Positions 49,857 through 58,497 of a stretch of 64,000 bases of DNA are shown in pieces. Source of the DNA: Hyphomonadaceae bacterium UBA7672. GTDB lineage: Bacteria > Pseudomonadota > Alphaproteobacteria > Caulobacterales > Hyphomonadaceae. Each line of letters starts with the position of its first letter. Position 1 is the stretch's first letter. The notes beneath the pieces are model-generated. The model was not told the origin of the DNA, ran no database searches, and was given only the letters and a program-made list of their open reading frames with translations. The position numbers were made by a program, and so were the translations under genes. The stretch lies in contig DLHI01000005.1 in the NCBI GenBank assembly GCA_002483135.1, forward strand, positions 82,130 through 146,129, in the 5' to 3' direction.

Positions 49857-51968
49857 ATGACCGACACCGTCAAACTGATCGTCGATGGCGTCACGGTGGA
49901 AGTTCCGCGGAACTACACCATGCTGCAGGCGTGCGAGGCCGCGGGCGCGGAGATCCCGCGCTTCTGCTATCACGAGCGCCTGTCAATCGCCGGCAACTGC
50001 CGCATGTGTCTGGTGGATTGGGTTGGCGCGCCGAAGCCAATTGCGTCTTGTGCGCAGACGGTGGGTGATATGGCGCCCAAGAAGGACGGCACGCCGCACG
50101 AGATCTCGACCAAGTCGCCGCGCGCCATCAAGGCGCGCAACGGCGTCATGGAATTCCTGCTGATCAACCACCCGCTCGATTGCCCGATCTGCGACCAGGG
50201 CGGCGAGTGCGACCTGCAGGACCAGGCAATGGGCTATGGCCGCGCCGCCTCGCGCTATCAGGAGAACAAGCGCGCGGTTGACGACAAGAATATGGGCCCG
50301 CTGGTCAAGACGATCATGACGCGCTGCATTCAGTGCACCCGCTGCGTGCGCTTTGCGGCGGAAGTGGCGGGCGTGGACGAGATCGGTCTGGCCAATCGCG
50401 GTGAGGATGCCGAGATCACGACGTATCTCGAAAAGTCGCTGACGTCTGAGCTGTCGGGCAATGTGATTGACCTATGCCCGGTGGGTGCGCTGACGTCGAA
50501 ACCGTACGCGTTCAATGCGCGCCCTTGGGAGCTGCGCAAGACCGAGAGCATCGACGTGATGGATGCGATGGGCGCAGCTATCCGCGTGGACGCGCGTGGG
50601 CCGACCGTAATGCGCATCCTTCCCCGCGTGAGCGAGGAAATCAACGAAGAGTGGATTTCGGACAAGACGCGCTTCGTGTGGGACGGTCTTGGTCGCCAGC
50701 GTCTCGACAAACCGTATGTTCGCGCGAATGGCGCGCTGAAGGCGGCGACGTGGGATGAAGCTCTGAAGGCTGCGGCTGAAGCGCTGACGGTGTCTGGCGA
50801 CCAGATTGGCGTGATCGCGGGCGATCTGGCCGATGCGGAGAGCATGAAGGCGGCGCTGGATCTGGCGACGTCGCTTGGCGTGAAATCGATCGACTGCCGG
50901 CAGGATGGCGCCAAGCTGGGCGTGGCGGCGGATGGCGCGAAGCTGCCGCGTGAAAGCTATCTCTTCAACTCGACTATCATGGGGATCGACGAGGCGGATG
51001 CGATCCTGCTTGTAGGCGTGAACCCGCGCAAGGAAGCGGCTGTGCTGAACGCGCGCATCCGCAAGGCTTGGCTGCGCATGGTTCCGGTTTCGCTGATCGG
51101 CGAGCGTGTCGATCTTACGTATGACTACAAGTATGTCGGCGCCGGGCCGGACTCGCTGGGCGAGCTGAAGGCCGGACATCCGGTATTCGAAGAACTCAGC
51201 AAGGCGAAGCGCCCGCTGATCATCGTCGGGCAGGGCGCACTATCGCGCGGCGATGGCGCGGCTGTGCTGAATGCCGTGTCCGCGCTGGCGGCGAATGTCG
51301 GCGCGTTCAAGGACGACTGGAACGGCTTCAACGTGCTGCATACTGCGGCCGGGCGTGTCGGCGGGCTCGATCTTGGCTTCCTGCCGGCGGCGGGCGGCAA
51401 GGATGTTGCTGGTATCGTGGCCGGTGCGCAGTCGGGTGAGATCAAGACCGTGCTCCTGCTTGGAGCGGACGAGATCGATACGTCGAGGCTCGGCTCTGCA
51501 AAGGTGATCTACATCGGAAGCCATGGCGACAACGGCGCGCACCGCGCCGACGTTATCCTGCCGGCTGCGGCCTATACGGAGAAGTCGGCCACGTATGTGA
51601 ACACTGAAGGCCGGGTCCAGCGCACGCAGCGCGCCGTGGCGCCGAAGGGCGAAGCGCGTGAGGATTGGGCGATCATCCGCGCGTTGTCGGCTTACGTCGG
51701 CAAGACATTGCCATATGACAGCCTCACGCAGCTGCGCGAGAAGCTGGGCAAGGACCATCCGATCTTCCTTGGTCTCGACTTCGCGCCGGGTCGGCATGGG
51801 GGAAGCGTTGCGCCGCCCTATGGGACGGCGGCAGCGATGCAGTCGGCACCATTCCGTAGTGCGGTGACTACGTTCCACCTGACCAACCCGATCGCGCGCG
51901 CCTCGCGCACCATGGCCGAGTGCGCCGAACTCGCTGCGGGGCTTAAACCCGCCGTGGCTGCGGAATAG
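49857..51968 (+). CDS. nuoG: NADH-quinone oxidoreductase subunit G
   Basis: This 703-residue subunit carries several clusters. A 2Fe-2S ferredoxin-like N-terminus has Cys in PRFCYHERL and GNCRMCLVDW. Then come the His-Cys3 cluster HPLDCPICDQGGECDLQD, a 4Fe-4S motif CIQCTRCVRF, and a molybdopterin-oxidoreductase-like C-terminal domain. Its gap to nuoF is 3 bp. Confidence 0.97.
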   Translation: MTDTVKLIVDGVTVEVPRNYTMLQACEAAGAEIPRFCYHERLSIAGNCRMCLVDWVGAPKPIASCAQTVGDMAPKKDGTPHEISTKSPRAIKARNGVMEFLLINHPLDCPICDQGGECDLQDQAMGYGRAASRYQENKRAVDDKNMGPLVKTIMTRCIQCTRCVRFAAEVAGVDEIGLANRGEDAEITTYLEKSLTSELSGNVIDLCPVGALTSKPYAFNARPWELRKTESIDVMDAMGAAIRVDARGPTVMRILPRVSEEINEEWISDKTRFVWDGLGRQRLDKPYVRANGALKAATWDEALKAAAEALTVSGDQIGVIAGDLADAESMKAALDLATSLGVKSIDCRQDGAKLGVAADGAKLPRESYLFNSTIMGIDEADAILLVGVNPRKEAAVLNARIRKAWLRMVPVSLIGERVDLTYDYKYVGAGPDSLGELKAGHPVFEELSKAKRPLIIVGQGALSRGDGAAVLNAVSALAANVGAFKDDWNGFNVLHTAAGRVGGLDLGFLPAAGGKDVAGIVAGAQSGEIKTVLLLGADEIDTSRLGSAKVIYIGSHGDNGAHRADVILPAAAYTEKSATYVNTEGRVQRTQRAVAPKGEAREDWAIIRALSAYVGKTLPYDSLTQLREKLGKDHPIFLGLDFAPGRHGGSVAPPYGTAAAMQSAPFRSAVTTFHLTNPIARASRTMAECAELAAGLKPAVAAE

Positions 51969-51977
51969 GAGGGCGCG

Positions 51978-53192
51978 ATGGAGAACCTCTTTACCTGGGG
52001 CGGTGGAATGTGGGGCGGCATCGGCCTCGCTGTTCTGCAGATCCTTGCGCTGGTTGTAATCCTGCTGGTCTGCATCGCGTTCCTGCTGCTGTTCGACCGC
52101 AAGGTCTGGGCGGCTGTGCAGTTGCGCAAGGGACCGAACGTGGTGGGCCCGTTCGGCCTGCTCCAGTCGTTCGCGGACCTGATCAAGTTCGTGCTGAAGG
52201 AAGTCGTTATCCCGGCGGGCGCCAACAAGACGGTGTTCTTGCTGGCGCCGATCATTACCCTCACTCTGGCTCTGGTCGGCTGGGCGGTGATCCCCGTGGC
52301 GCCGGGCTGGGTGGTGGCCAACCTCAATGTTGGCATCCTCTACCTGTTCGCGATCTCCTCGCTGGGCGTCTATGGCATCATCATGGGCGGCTGGGCTTCG
52401 AACTCGAAGTATCCGTTCCTTGGCGGCCTTCGTTCTGCTGCGCAGATGGTGTCGTACGAAGTCTCAATCGGCTTCGTGATCGTGACGGTGCTGCTGCTGG
52501 TCGGCTCGCTGAACATCTCGGACGTGGTGCACAATCAGGAAGGCGGCTTCTGGAACTGGCACGCGTTTGCCTTTCCAACGATCTTCGTCATGTTCCCGAT
52601 GTTCGTGATCTTCTTCATCTCGGCGTTGGCGGAAACGAACCGCCCTCCGTTCGACTTGCCGGAAGCGGAATCCGAGCTCGTGGCCGGCTATCAGGTCGAG
52701 TACTCGTCCTCGCCGTACCTGATGTTCATGATCGGCGAATACGTATCGATCGTGCTTATGTGCGCAATGCTCTCGCTGCTGTTCTTCGGCGGCTGGCACA
52801 TGCCGGTGCCGATCCCGGGCGTCGAAAACCTCCCGGAATGGCTGCTGAGCCTGGGCGGCCTGTTCGTCTTCATGGGCAAGGTGACGTTCTTCTTCTTCCT
52901 GTTTGCGATGGTGAAGGCGATTGTGCCGCGCTACCGCTATGACCAACTGATGCGGCTGGGCTGGAAGATATTCCTGCCGACCTCACTGGTCGCGGTGGTG
53001 ATCGTAGCTGCTTATGCGACCTTCACCAACGCGCAGACACGCCCCGGCTTCGAGCAACTCGACACCAACAAGAGCGGGGCGCTTGAGGCGCCGGAACTTA
53101 CTGCCGTCACGCTTCCTTCGGGCATGGATCGCGACAAGGACGGCGTCATCAGCTGGAACGAATATCGCCGCAACGCTGGCGCGGTGAATTAG
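51978..53192 (+). CDS. nuoH: NADH-quinone oxidoreductase subunit H with C-terminal EF-hand pair
   Basis: This 404-residue membrane subunit joins the quinone site to the proton-pumping arm. The NuoH core (about residues 1-350, eight predicted helices) has DRKVWAAVQLRKGPNVVGPFGLLQSFADLIKF and AETNRPPFDLPEAESELVAGY. Unusually, about 55 residues follow the last helix and carry two loops of the canonical EF-hand pattern: DTNKSGALEAPE (362-373) and DRDKDGVISWNE (384-395). All usual calcium-coordinating positions are filled. The frame is continuous with no internal stop. Confidence 0.97.
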   Translation: MENLFTWGGGMWGGIGLAVLQILALVVILLVCIAFLLLFDRKVWAAVQLRKGPNVVGPFGLLQSFADLIKFVLKEVVIPAGANKTVFLLAPIITLTLALVGWAVIPVAPGWVVANLNVGILYLFAISSLGVYGIIMGGWASNSKYPFLGGLRSAAQMVSYEVSIGFVIVTVLLLVGSLNISDVVHNQEGGFWNWHAFAFPTIFVMFPMFVIFFISALAETNRPPFDLPEAESELVAGYQVEYSSSPYLMFMIGEYVSIVLMCAMLSLLFFGGWHMPVPIPGVENLPEWLLSLGGLFVFMGKVTFFFFLFAMVKAIVPRYRYDQLMRLGWKIFLPTSLVAVVIVAAYATFTNAQTRPGFEQLDTNKSGALEAPELTAVTLPSGMDRDKDGVISWNEYRRNAGAVN

Positions 53193-53200
53193 GAGACGTC

Positions 53201-53686
53201 ATGTCGATCGGCCAGGCCATTCGGGGAGCGATGTTGACGGACTTCGTGTCCGCCTTCTTCCTGTCCATGCGGCAGTTCTTCACCCGCAAGGCGACCGTGA
53301 ACTACCCGTTCGAGAAGGGGCCGCTGAGCCCGCGCTTCCGCGGCGAGCACGCGCTGCGTCGCTATGCCAATGGCGAAGAGCGTTGCATCGCGTGCAAGCT
53401 GTGTGAAGCGATCTGCCCGGCGCAGGCCATCACCATCGAGGCCGAGCCGCGCGAAGACGGTTCGCGCCGCACGACGCGCTATGACATCGACATGGTGAAG
53501 TGCATCTATTGCGGCTTCTGCCAGGAAGCCTGCCCGGTGGACGCCATCGTGGAAGGCCCGAATTTCGAGTTCGCCACGGAAACGCGTGAAGAACTCTACT
53601 ACGACAAGGAACGACTTCTGGAGAACGGCGACCGCTGGGAACGCGAAATCGCCCGCAATCTGGAACTTGACGCGCGCTACAGATAG
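53201..53686 (+). CDS. nuoI: NADH-quinone oxidoreductase subunit I
   Basis: This 161-residue subunit holds two 4Fe-4S clusters (N6a, N6b): CIACKLCEAICPAQAI and CIYCGFCQEACPVDAI. An amphipathic N-terminal segment (about residues 14-30) anchors it to the membrane arm. A 97-bp gap with a hairpin separates it from nuoJ, the longest gap in the operon. Confidence 0.97.
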   Translation: MSIGQAIRGAMLTDFVSAFFLSMRQFFTRKATVNYPFEKGPLSPRFRGEHALRRYANGEERCIACKLCEAICPAQAITIEAEPREDGSRRTTRYDIDMVKCIYCGFCQEACPVDAIVEGPNFEFATETREELYYDKERLLENGDRWEREIARNLELDARYR

Positions 53687-53736
53687 AAGGGCGCGGCTCG
53701 CGGGGGCGAGTCGGGCACGGGACTAGACTTTCAACG

Positions 53737-53750
53737 GCCCCGTCCGGGGC
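53737..53750 (+). repeat. Intercistronic hairpin between nuoI and nuoJ
   Basis: GCCCC-GTCC-GGGGC forms a compact stem-loop in the only sizeable gap inside the nuo cluster. There is no U-tract, so an mRNA processing or stability element is more likely than a terminator. Confidence 0.4.
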
Positions 53751-53783
53751 GATCTGGACCAAAGGAAGAGGGAGGCTGGAGCT

Positions 53784-54380
53784 ATGACGCTGATCGCTTT
53801 CTACATCCTCTCGAGCATCGTGGTCGCGTCGGCGCTGTTTGTCGTCGCGGCGCGAAACCCCGTGCATTCGGTCCTGTGGCTGATCCTTGCCTTCTTCACC
53901 TCCGCCGGACTGCTTGTGCTGATCGGGGCGGAGTTCCTCGCGATGTTGCTGGTGGTGGTCTATGTTGGCGCGGTGGCCGTGCTGTTCCTCTTCGTGGTCA
54001 TGATGCTCGACATCGACTTCGTCGCGCTGAAGCAGGGCTTCCAGAATTATCTCGTGATCGGAATCCTGCTCGCGCTGACGCTGTTGGCCGAGATCGGGAT
54101 CGTGGTGGCGGCGGCGACGTTCGGTGGTGGCGAGACGTTCAATCCCAACCCGGGCGGGCCGACCAACGCGGAAGCGCTCTCCAACGTGCTCTATGACGAC
54201 TACCTGCTGCTGTTCCAGATGTGCGGGATCGTGCTGCTGGTCGCCATGATGGGCGCCATCGTGCTGACGCTGCGTTCGCGGCCGTCGGTCAAACGCCAGA
54301 ACATCGCCCAGCAGACCGGGCGGAAACGCAAGGACGCCGTCGAACTCAAGGACGTGCGGCCTGGACAGGGGATCCCGTAA
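53784..54380 (+). CDS. nuoJ: NADH-quinone oxidoreductase subunit J
   Basis: This 198-residue membrane subunit of the pump arm has five helices. Visible: ARNPVHSVLWLILAFFTSAGLLVLIGAEFLAMLLVVVYVGAVAVLFLFVVMMLDI, the conserved stretch around the glycine-rich third helix. A polar tail of about 40 residues ends it. The stop overlaps nuoK (TAATG). Confidence 0.97.
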   Translation: MTLIAFYILSSIVVASALFVVAARNPVHSVLWLILAFFTSAGLLVLIGAEFLAMLLVVVYVGAVAVLFLFVVMMLDIDFVALKQGFQNYLVIGILLALTLLAEIGIVVAAATFGGGETFNPNPGGPTNAEALSNVLYDDYLLLFQMCGIVLLVAMMGAIVLTLRSRPSVKRQNIAQQTGRKRKDAVELKDVRPGQGIP

Positions 54381-54697
54381 TGGCTGGAGCGGAACTCGGT
54401 CTTGGCCATTACATGGCCGTGTCAGCGGCGCTGTTCACCATCGGCGTGTTCGGCATCTTCGTGAACCGGAAGAACATCATCGTCATCCTGATGTCCATCG
54501 AGCTCATTCTGCTCTCGGTGAACATCAATCTCGTGGCGTTCTCGGTCTTCAACGGAACGATCATGGGCCAGGTCTTCGCGATGCTGGTCCTGACGGTCGC
54601 GGCGGCGGAGGCTGCAGTCGGCCTGGCCATCCTGGTCGTCTACTTCCGCAACCGCGGCGAGATCGCCGTGGAAGACGTCAACGTGCTGCGCGGCTAG
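54380..54697 (+). CDS. nuoK: NADH-quinone oxidoreductase subunit K
   Basis: This 105-residue three-helix subunit has two conserved membrane glutamates essential for proton transfer, in MSIELILLSVNINLV and VAAAEAAVGLAI. ATG 54380 overlaps the nuoJ stop. Confidence 0.97.
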   Translation: MAGAELGLGHYMAVSAALFTIGVFGIFVNRKNIIVILMSIELILLSVNINLVAFSVFNGTIMGQVFAMLVLTVAAAEAAVGLAILVVYFRNRGEIAVEDVNVLRG

Positions 54698-54710
54698 GGG
54701 AGCAAGGCTT

Positions 54711-56978
54711 TTGACCTTCCAGGAAGTCGCCGCAATCTTGATCGTGCTGTCGCCTGGCATCGCCGCGGCGGTGGCGGGCCTCGGCCAGCGCGTGCTGGGC
54801 GACAAGGGCGCCATGGGCCTGACGACTGTGATCGTCGTCTCGGCCGCGGCCCTTGCGGCGTGGCAGTTCTTCTCGTGGTCGCTGGGCGGCCAGGCGGGAG
54901 CTGCGCAGACCGTCGTGCTTTCGCGCTGGTTCAACGTCGACACATTCATCGCCGACTGGGCGATCCGTATCGATGCGCTGTCGGTGACCATGATGTTCGT
55001 GGTGACCAGCGTCTCGGCGCTCGTGCACATCTATTCGATCGGCTACATGGCGGAAGATCCGCACCGCGCGCGGTTCTTCTCATACCTGTCGCTTTTCACC
55101 TTCGCGATGCTGATGCTGGTGACGGCGGACAACTTCATCCAGCTGTTTTTCGGCTGGGAAGGCGTTGGGCTCGCCTCCTACTTGCTGATCGGGTTCTGGT
55201 ACAAGAAACCATCGGCGAACGATGCGGCAATCAAGGCGTTTGTGGTCAACCGCGTGGGTGACTTCGGATTCGCGCTTGGGATCATGGCGCTCGTCTTCAT
55301 GGTGCAGCCAGTCGCTGGCGTGGATTACGCACAGTACGGCATCACCGAGTTCTCCTCGATCAAGTTCGACACAGTGTTCGCCGTGATCGCCAACGACGCC
55401 CCGGTTCAGGTCGTCGGGCAGACGGTCGCGATGCCGATCAGCCAGGTGACGTTCGACTTCCTCAACGTTCACGTCTGGGGTCTCGAGATCGCGGGCATCC
55501 TTCTGTTCATCGGCGCGATGGGCAAGTCGGCGCAGTTCTTCCTGCACACGTGGCTGCCGGACGCCATGGAAGGCCCGACGCCGGTCTCGGCGCTGATCCA
55601 CGCAGCGACGATGGTGACCGCGGGGGTGTTCCTTGTTTGCCGCGCGTCGCCACTCTATGCCGAGGCCGAAGTCGCCTCAAACATGATCACGGTTGTCGGG
55701 GCCGTGACCTGCCTGTTCGCAGCGACGGTTGGCCTTGCGCAAAATGACATCAAGCGCGTGGTTGCGTATTCGACCTGCTCGCAGCTGGGTTACATGTTCT
55801 TTGCGGCTGGTCTCGGCGCGTATGGCGCGGCGATGTTCCACCTGTTCACGCACGCCTTCTTCAAGGCGCTGCTGTTCCTTGGCGCCGGTTCGGTCATCCA
55901 CGGGATGCACCACGAGCAGGACATGCGCTTCATGGGCGGAGTCCGTCCCAACATGATGTTCACCTGGGCGATGATGCTGATCGGGACGCTGGCGCTCATC
56001 GGCTTCGGTATCCCTGGCACGGACATCGGCTTTGCCGGCTTCTTCTCGAAGGACGCGATCATAGAGAGCGCCTTCGCATCGGATTCTCAGTTCGGTCCGT
56101 TTGCCTTCTGGTGCTCCATCGCGGCGGCTCTGCTGACAAGCTTCTATTCATGGCGCCTGATGTTCATGACGTTCGAGGGCAAGTTCCGCCCGAACCCGCA
56201 TGCGCATCATGACGACCATGGCCATTCTGACGATCACGCTCACGATCATGGGCACGCCAAGCCCAAGGATGGCCGCGCCCCGGCGCATGAATCCCCGATC
56301 GTGATGTTGATCCCGCTGCTGCTGCTGGCTGCCGGCGCCGTTTTCGCCGGCATCCTCTTCAAACCCCAGTTTCTTACCTCGAACGCCGATGGGTTCTGGC
56401 AAGGCGCTATCGTGCGCGAGGCTGATCCGCTTTACGGCCCCTGCGGTGTTCACCCCAATGGCGATGCATCACGTTGTTCGGCTGAAGCGCATGCTCCCGC
56501 GTCTGCCGCCGAAGAAGCTCATGGCGCTGTCGCTGCTGATGAGCATGCAGCGGCCGCCGAAGGTGAACATGGTGGCGGACACCACCTGCCGGACTGGGTG
56601 ATCTGGGCGCCGTTCGTCGTGACGGTTACGGGCTTCCTCGGGGCGGTGATCTTCTACCTGCTGGCGCCGGGCATACCGCGACGCATGGCGCAGAATGGCG
56701 GGCCGATGCACTCCTTCCTGTCGCATAAATGGTATTTCGACGAGATTTATCATTTCGTGTTCGTGAAGGGCGCCGCAGCGCTGGGCGACCTGTTCTGGAA
56801 GGTGGGCGACAAGAAGATCATTGACGGTATGGGGCCGGATGGCGTGACCGGCATCGCGAAAGCAGGCGCCGGCGGGCTGTCGAAACTGCACACCGGCTAC
56901 ATCTTCCACTACGCGCTCGTGATCCTCGTGTCGGCTGTGATTTTCGTGGCCTTCGTTCTGGCCGGGCAGGGACGCTGA
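54711..56978 (+). CDS. nuoL: NADH-quinone oxidoreductase subunit L with histidine-rich segments
   Basis: This 755-residue antiporter-like subunit has about 15-16 helices, a conserved Lys/Glu proton path (FFGWEGVGLASYLLIGFWY, HTWLPDAMEGPTPVSALIHAATMV) and the long lateral helix. It is longer than E. coli NuoL (613) because of two polar stretches: residues 495-517, a His/Asp-rich run (HAHHDDHGHSDDHAHDHGHA), and residues 594-625, with His spaced among Ala/Glu. It starts at TTG 54711, 13 bp after nuoK. Confidence 0.96.
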   Translation: MTFQEVAAILIVLSPGIAAAVAGLGQRVLGDKGAMGLTTVIVVSAAALAAWQFFSWSLGGQAGAAQTVVLSRWFNVDTFIADWAIRIDALSVTMMFVVTSVSALVHIYSIGYMAEDPHRARFFSYLSLFTFAMLMLVTADNFIQLFFGWEGVGLASYLLIGFWYKKPSANDAAIKAFVVNRVGDFGFALGIMALVFMVQPVAGVDYAQYGITEFSSIKFDTVFAVIANDAPVQVVGQTVAMPISQVTFDFLNVHVWGLEIAGILLFIGAMGKSAQFFLHTWLPDAMEGPTPVSALIHAATMVTAGVFLVCRASPLYAEAEVASNMITVVGAVTCLFAATVGLAQNDIKRVVAYSTCSQLGYMFFAAGLGAYGAAMFHLFTHAFFKALLFLGAGSVIHGMHHEQDMRFMGGVRPNMMFTWAMMLIGTLALIGFGIPGTDIGFAGFFSKDAIIESAFASDSQFGPFAFWCSIAAALLTSFYSWRLMFMTFEGKFRPNPHAHHDDHGHSDDHAHDHGHAKPKDGRAPAHESPIVMLIPLLLLAAGAVFAGILFKPQFLTSNADGFWQGAIVREADPLYGPCGVHPNGDASRCSAEAHAPASAAEEAHGAVAADEHAAAAEGEHGGGHHLPDWVIWAPFVVTVTGFLGAVIFYLLAPGIPRRMAQNGGPMHSFLSHKWYFDEIYHFVFVKGAAALGDLFWKVGDKKIIDGMGPDGVTGIAKAGAGGLSKLHTGYIFHYALVILVSAVIFVAFVLAGQGR

Positions 56979-56979
56979 C

Positions 56980-58488
56980 ATGACGGGCCCGCTTATCCTT
57001 ACGCTCACCACCTTCCTGCCGCTGGCGGGGGCCCTCGTCATTTTCGCGCTTCGCATCGTGGGCGGTGCGTCCATGGCCGGCGGTGCGTCCAAGAGCATTG
57101 CCTTACTGACTTCGGTGGTCACGCTGGGCGTTTCGCTGATGGCGCTAGCGCAGTTTGATCCGGGCAAGGTCGGCTACCAACTGGTTGATCATGCGCCCTG
57201 GTTTGGCGGCTCATCGTACAAGATGGGCGTCGACGGCATGGCGATTGCGCTTGTCGTACTCACAACCGCGCTGACGCCGCTGTGTATCCTGCAGTCGATG
57301 AAATCGATCGAGGATCGGCTGGCGGAATACATGATCTGCTTCCTGGTGCTTGAAGCGCTTATGATCGGCGTCTTCTGCGCAATGGACCTGATCCTGTTCT
57401 ACGTGTTCTTCGAGGGTGGCCTGATCCCGATGTTCCTGATCATCGGGGTATGGGGCGGCAAGAACCGTTTATACGCGGCGTTCAAGTTCTTCCTCTATAC
57501 GCTGCTGGGCTCACTGCTGCTGCTGATCGCGGTGATCTACATGGCGGCCGTCGCCGGCACGACGGATGTGCCGACGCTCCAGGAAGGGTTGCATCCGGTC
57601 ACCGGCGCGCTGCTGTTCCCGCCCGAGGTTCAGACCTGGCTGTGGCTGGCTTTCTTCGCGTCATTCGCTGTGAAGCTGCCGATGTGGCCGGTGCACACCT
57701 GGCTGCCGGATGCGCACGTCGAGGCGCCTACAGCGGGCTCGGTCGTACTGGCGGCGGTTCTGCTCAAGATGGGCGGATACGGCTTCCTGCGGTTTTCGCT
57801 CCCGATTTTCCCGGACGCATCGCTGTTGTTCCAGCCGTTGATGTTCGCGCTGTCGGTCATCGCCATCGTCTATGCTTCGCTCGTCGCCTTTCGGCAGACC
57901 GACATCAAGAAGCTGGTGGCCTATTCGTCTGTGGCGCATATGGGCTTCGTGACGTTGGGAATCTTCGCCTTCAACGAGGCGGGCATCCAGGGCGCCATCT
58001 TCCAGATGATCAGCCACGGCATTATCTCCGGCGCGCTCTTCTTCTGCGTCGGCGTTATCTATGACCGGATGCACACCCGCGAGATTTCGTTCTACGGCGG
58101 CCTCGTCCATCGCATGCCTGTCTATGCGGCGCTGTTCATGCTGTTCTCGATGGCCAACGTCGGCCTGCCGGGCACCAGCGGCTTCGTGGGCGAGATCCTG
58201 ACGATGGTTGGCGGCTTCCAGGCGTCGACCTGGGCGGCGGCGGGCGCGGCGCTCGGGGTCATCTTCTCGGCTGTCTACATGCTCACGCTCTACCGCCGCG
58301 TCGTGTTCGGCGAGATGACCAATGACAAGCTCATGGGCATCAAGGACGTGACGGTGCTCGAATTCTTCATTCTCGGCTTGCTGGCGATCAGCGCGCTTGG
58401 CTTCGGTGTCTTCCCCGGACTGGTCTTTGACCTGACTGCTGGGTCGACGGACGAAGTGCTGCGCATGATCGGCCAGGTCGGCCAGTAG
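56980..58488 (+). CDS. nuoM: NADH-quinone oxidoreductase subunit M
   Basis: This 502-residue antiporter-like pump subunit has about 14 helices. It shows the conserved FYVFFEGGLIPMFLIIGVWG (key Glu) and HTWLPDAHVEAPTAGSVVLAAVLLKMGGYG, with the essential Lys in the second motif. It starts one base after the nuoL stop. Confidence 0.97.
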   Translation: MTGPLILTLTTFLPLAGALVIFALRIVGGASMAGGASKSIALLTSVVTLGVSLMALAQFDPGKVGYQLVDHAPWFGGSSYKMGVDGMAIALVVLTTALTPLCILQSMKSIEDRLAEYMICFLVLEALMIGVFCAMDLILFYVFFEGGLIPMFLIIGVWGGKNRLYAAFKFFLYTLLGSLLLLIAVIYMAAVAGTTDVPTLQEGLHPVTGALLFPPEVQTWLWLAFFASFAVKLPMWPVHTWLPDAHVEAPTAGSVVLAAVLLKMGGYGFLRFSLPIFPDASLLFQPLMFALSVIAIVYASLVAFRQTDIKKLVAYSSVAHMGFVTLGIFAFNEAGIQGAIFQMISHGIISGALFFCVGVIYDRMHTREISFYGGLVHRMPVYAALFMLFSMANVGLPGTSGFVGEILTMVGGFQASTWAAAGAALGVIFSAVYMLTLYRRVVFGEMTNDKLMGIKDVTVLEFFILGLLAISALGFGVFPGLVFDLTAGSTDEVLRMIGQVGQ

Positions 58489-58497
58489 GTAGGCGCC

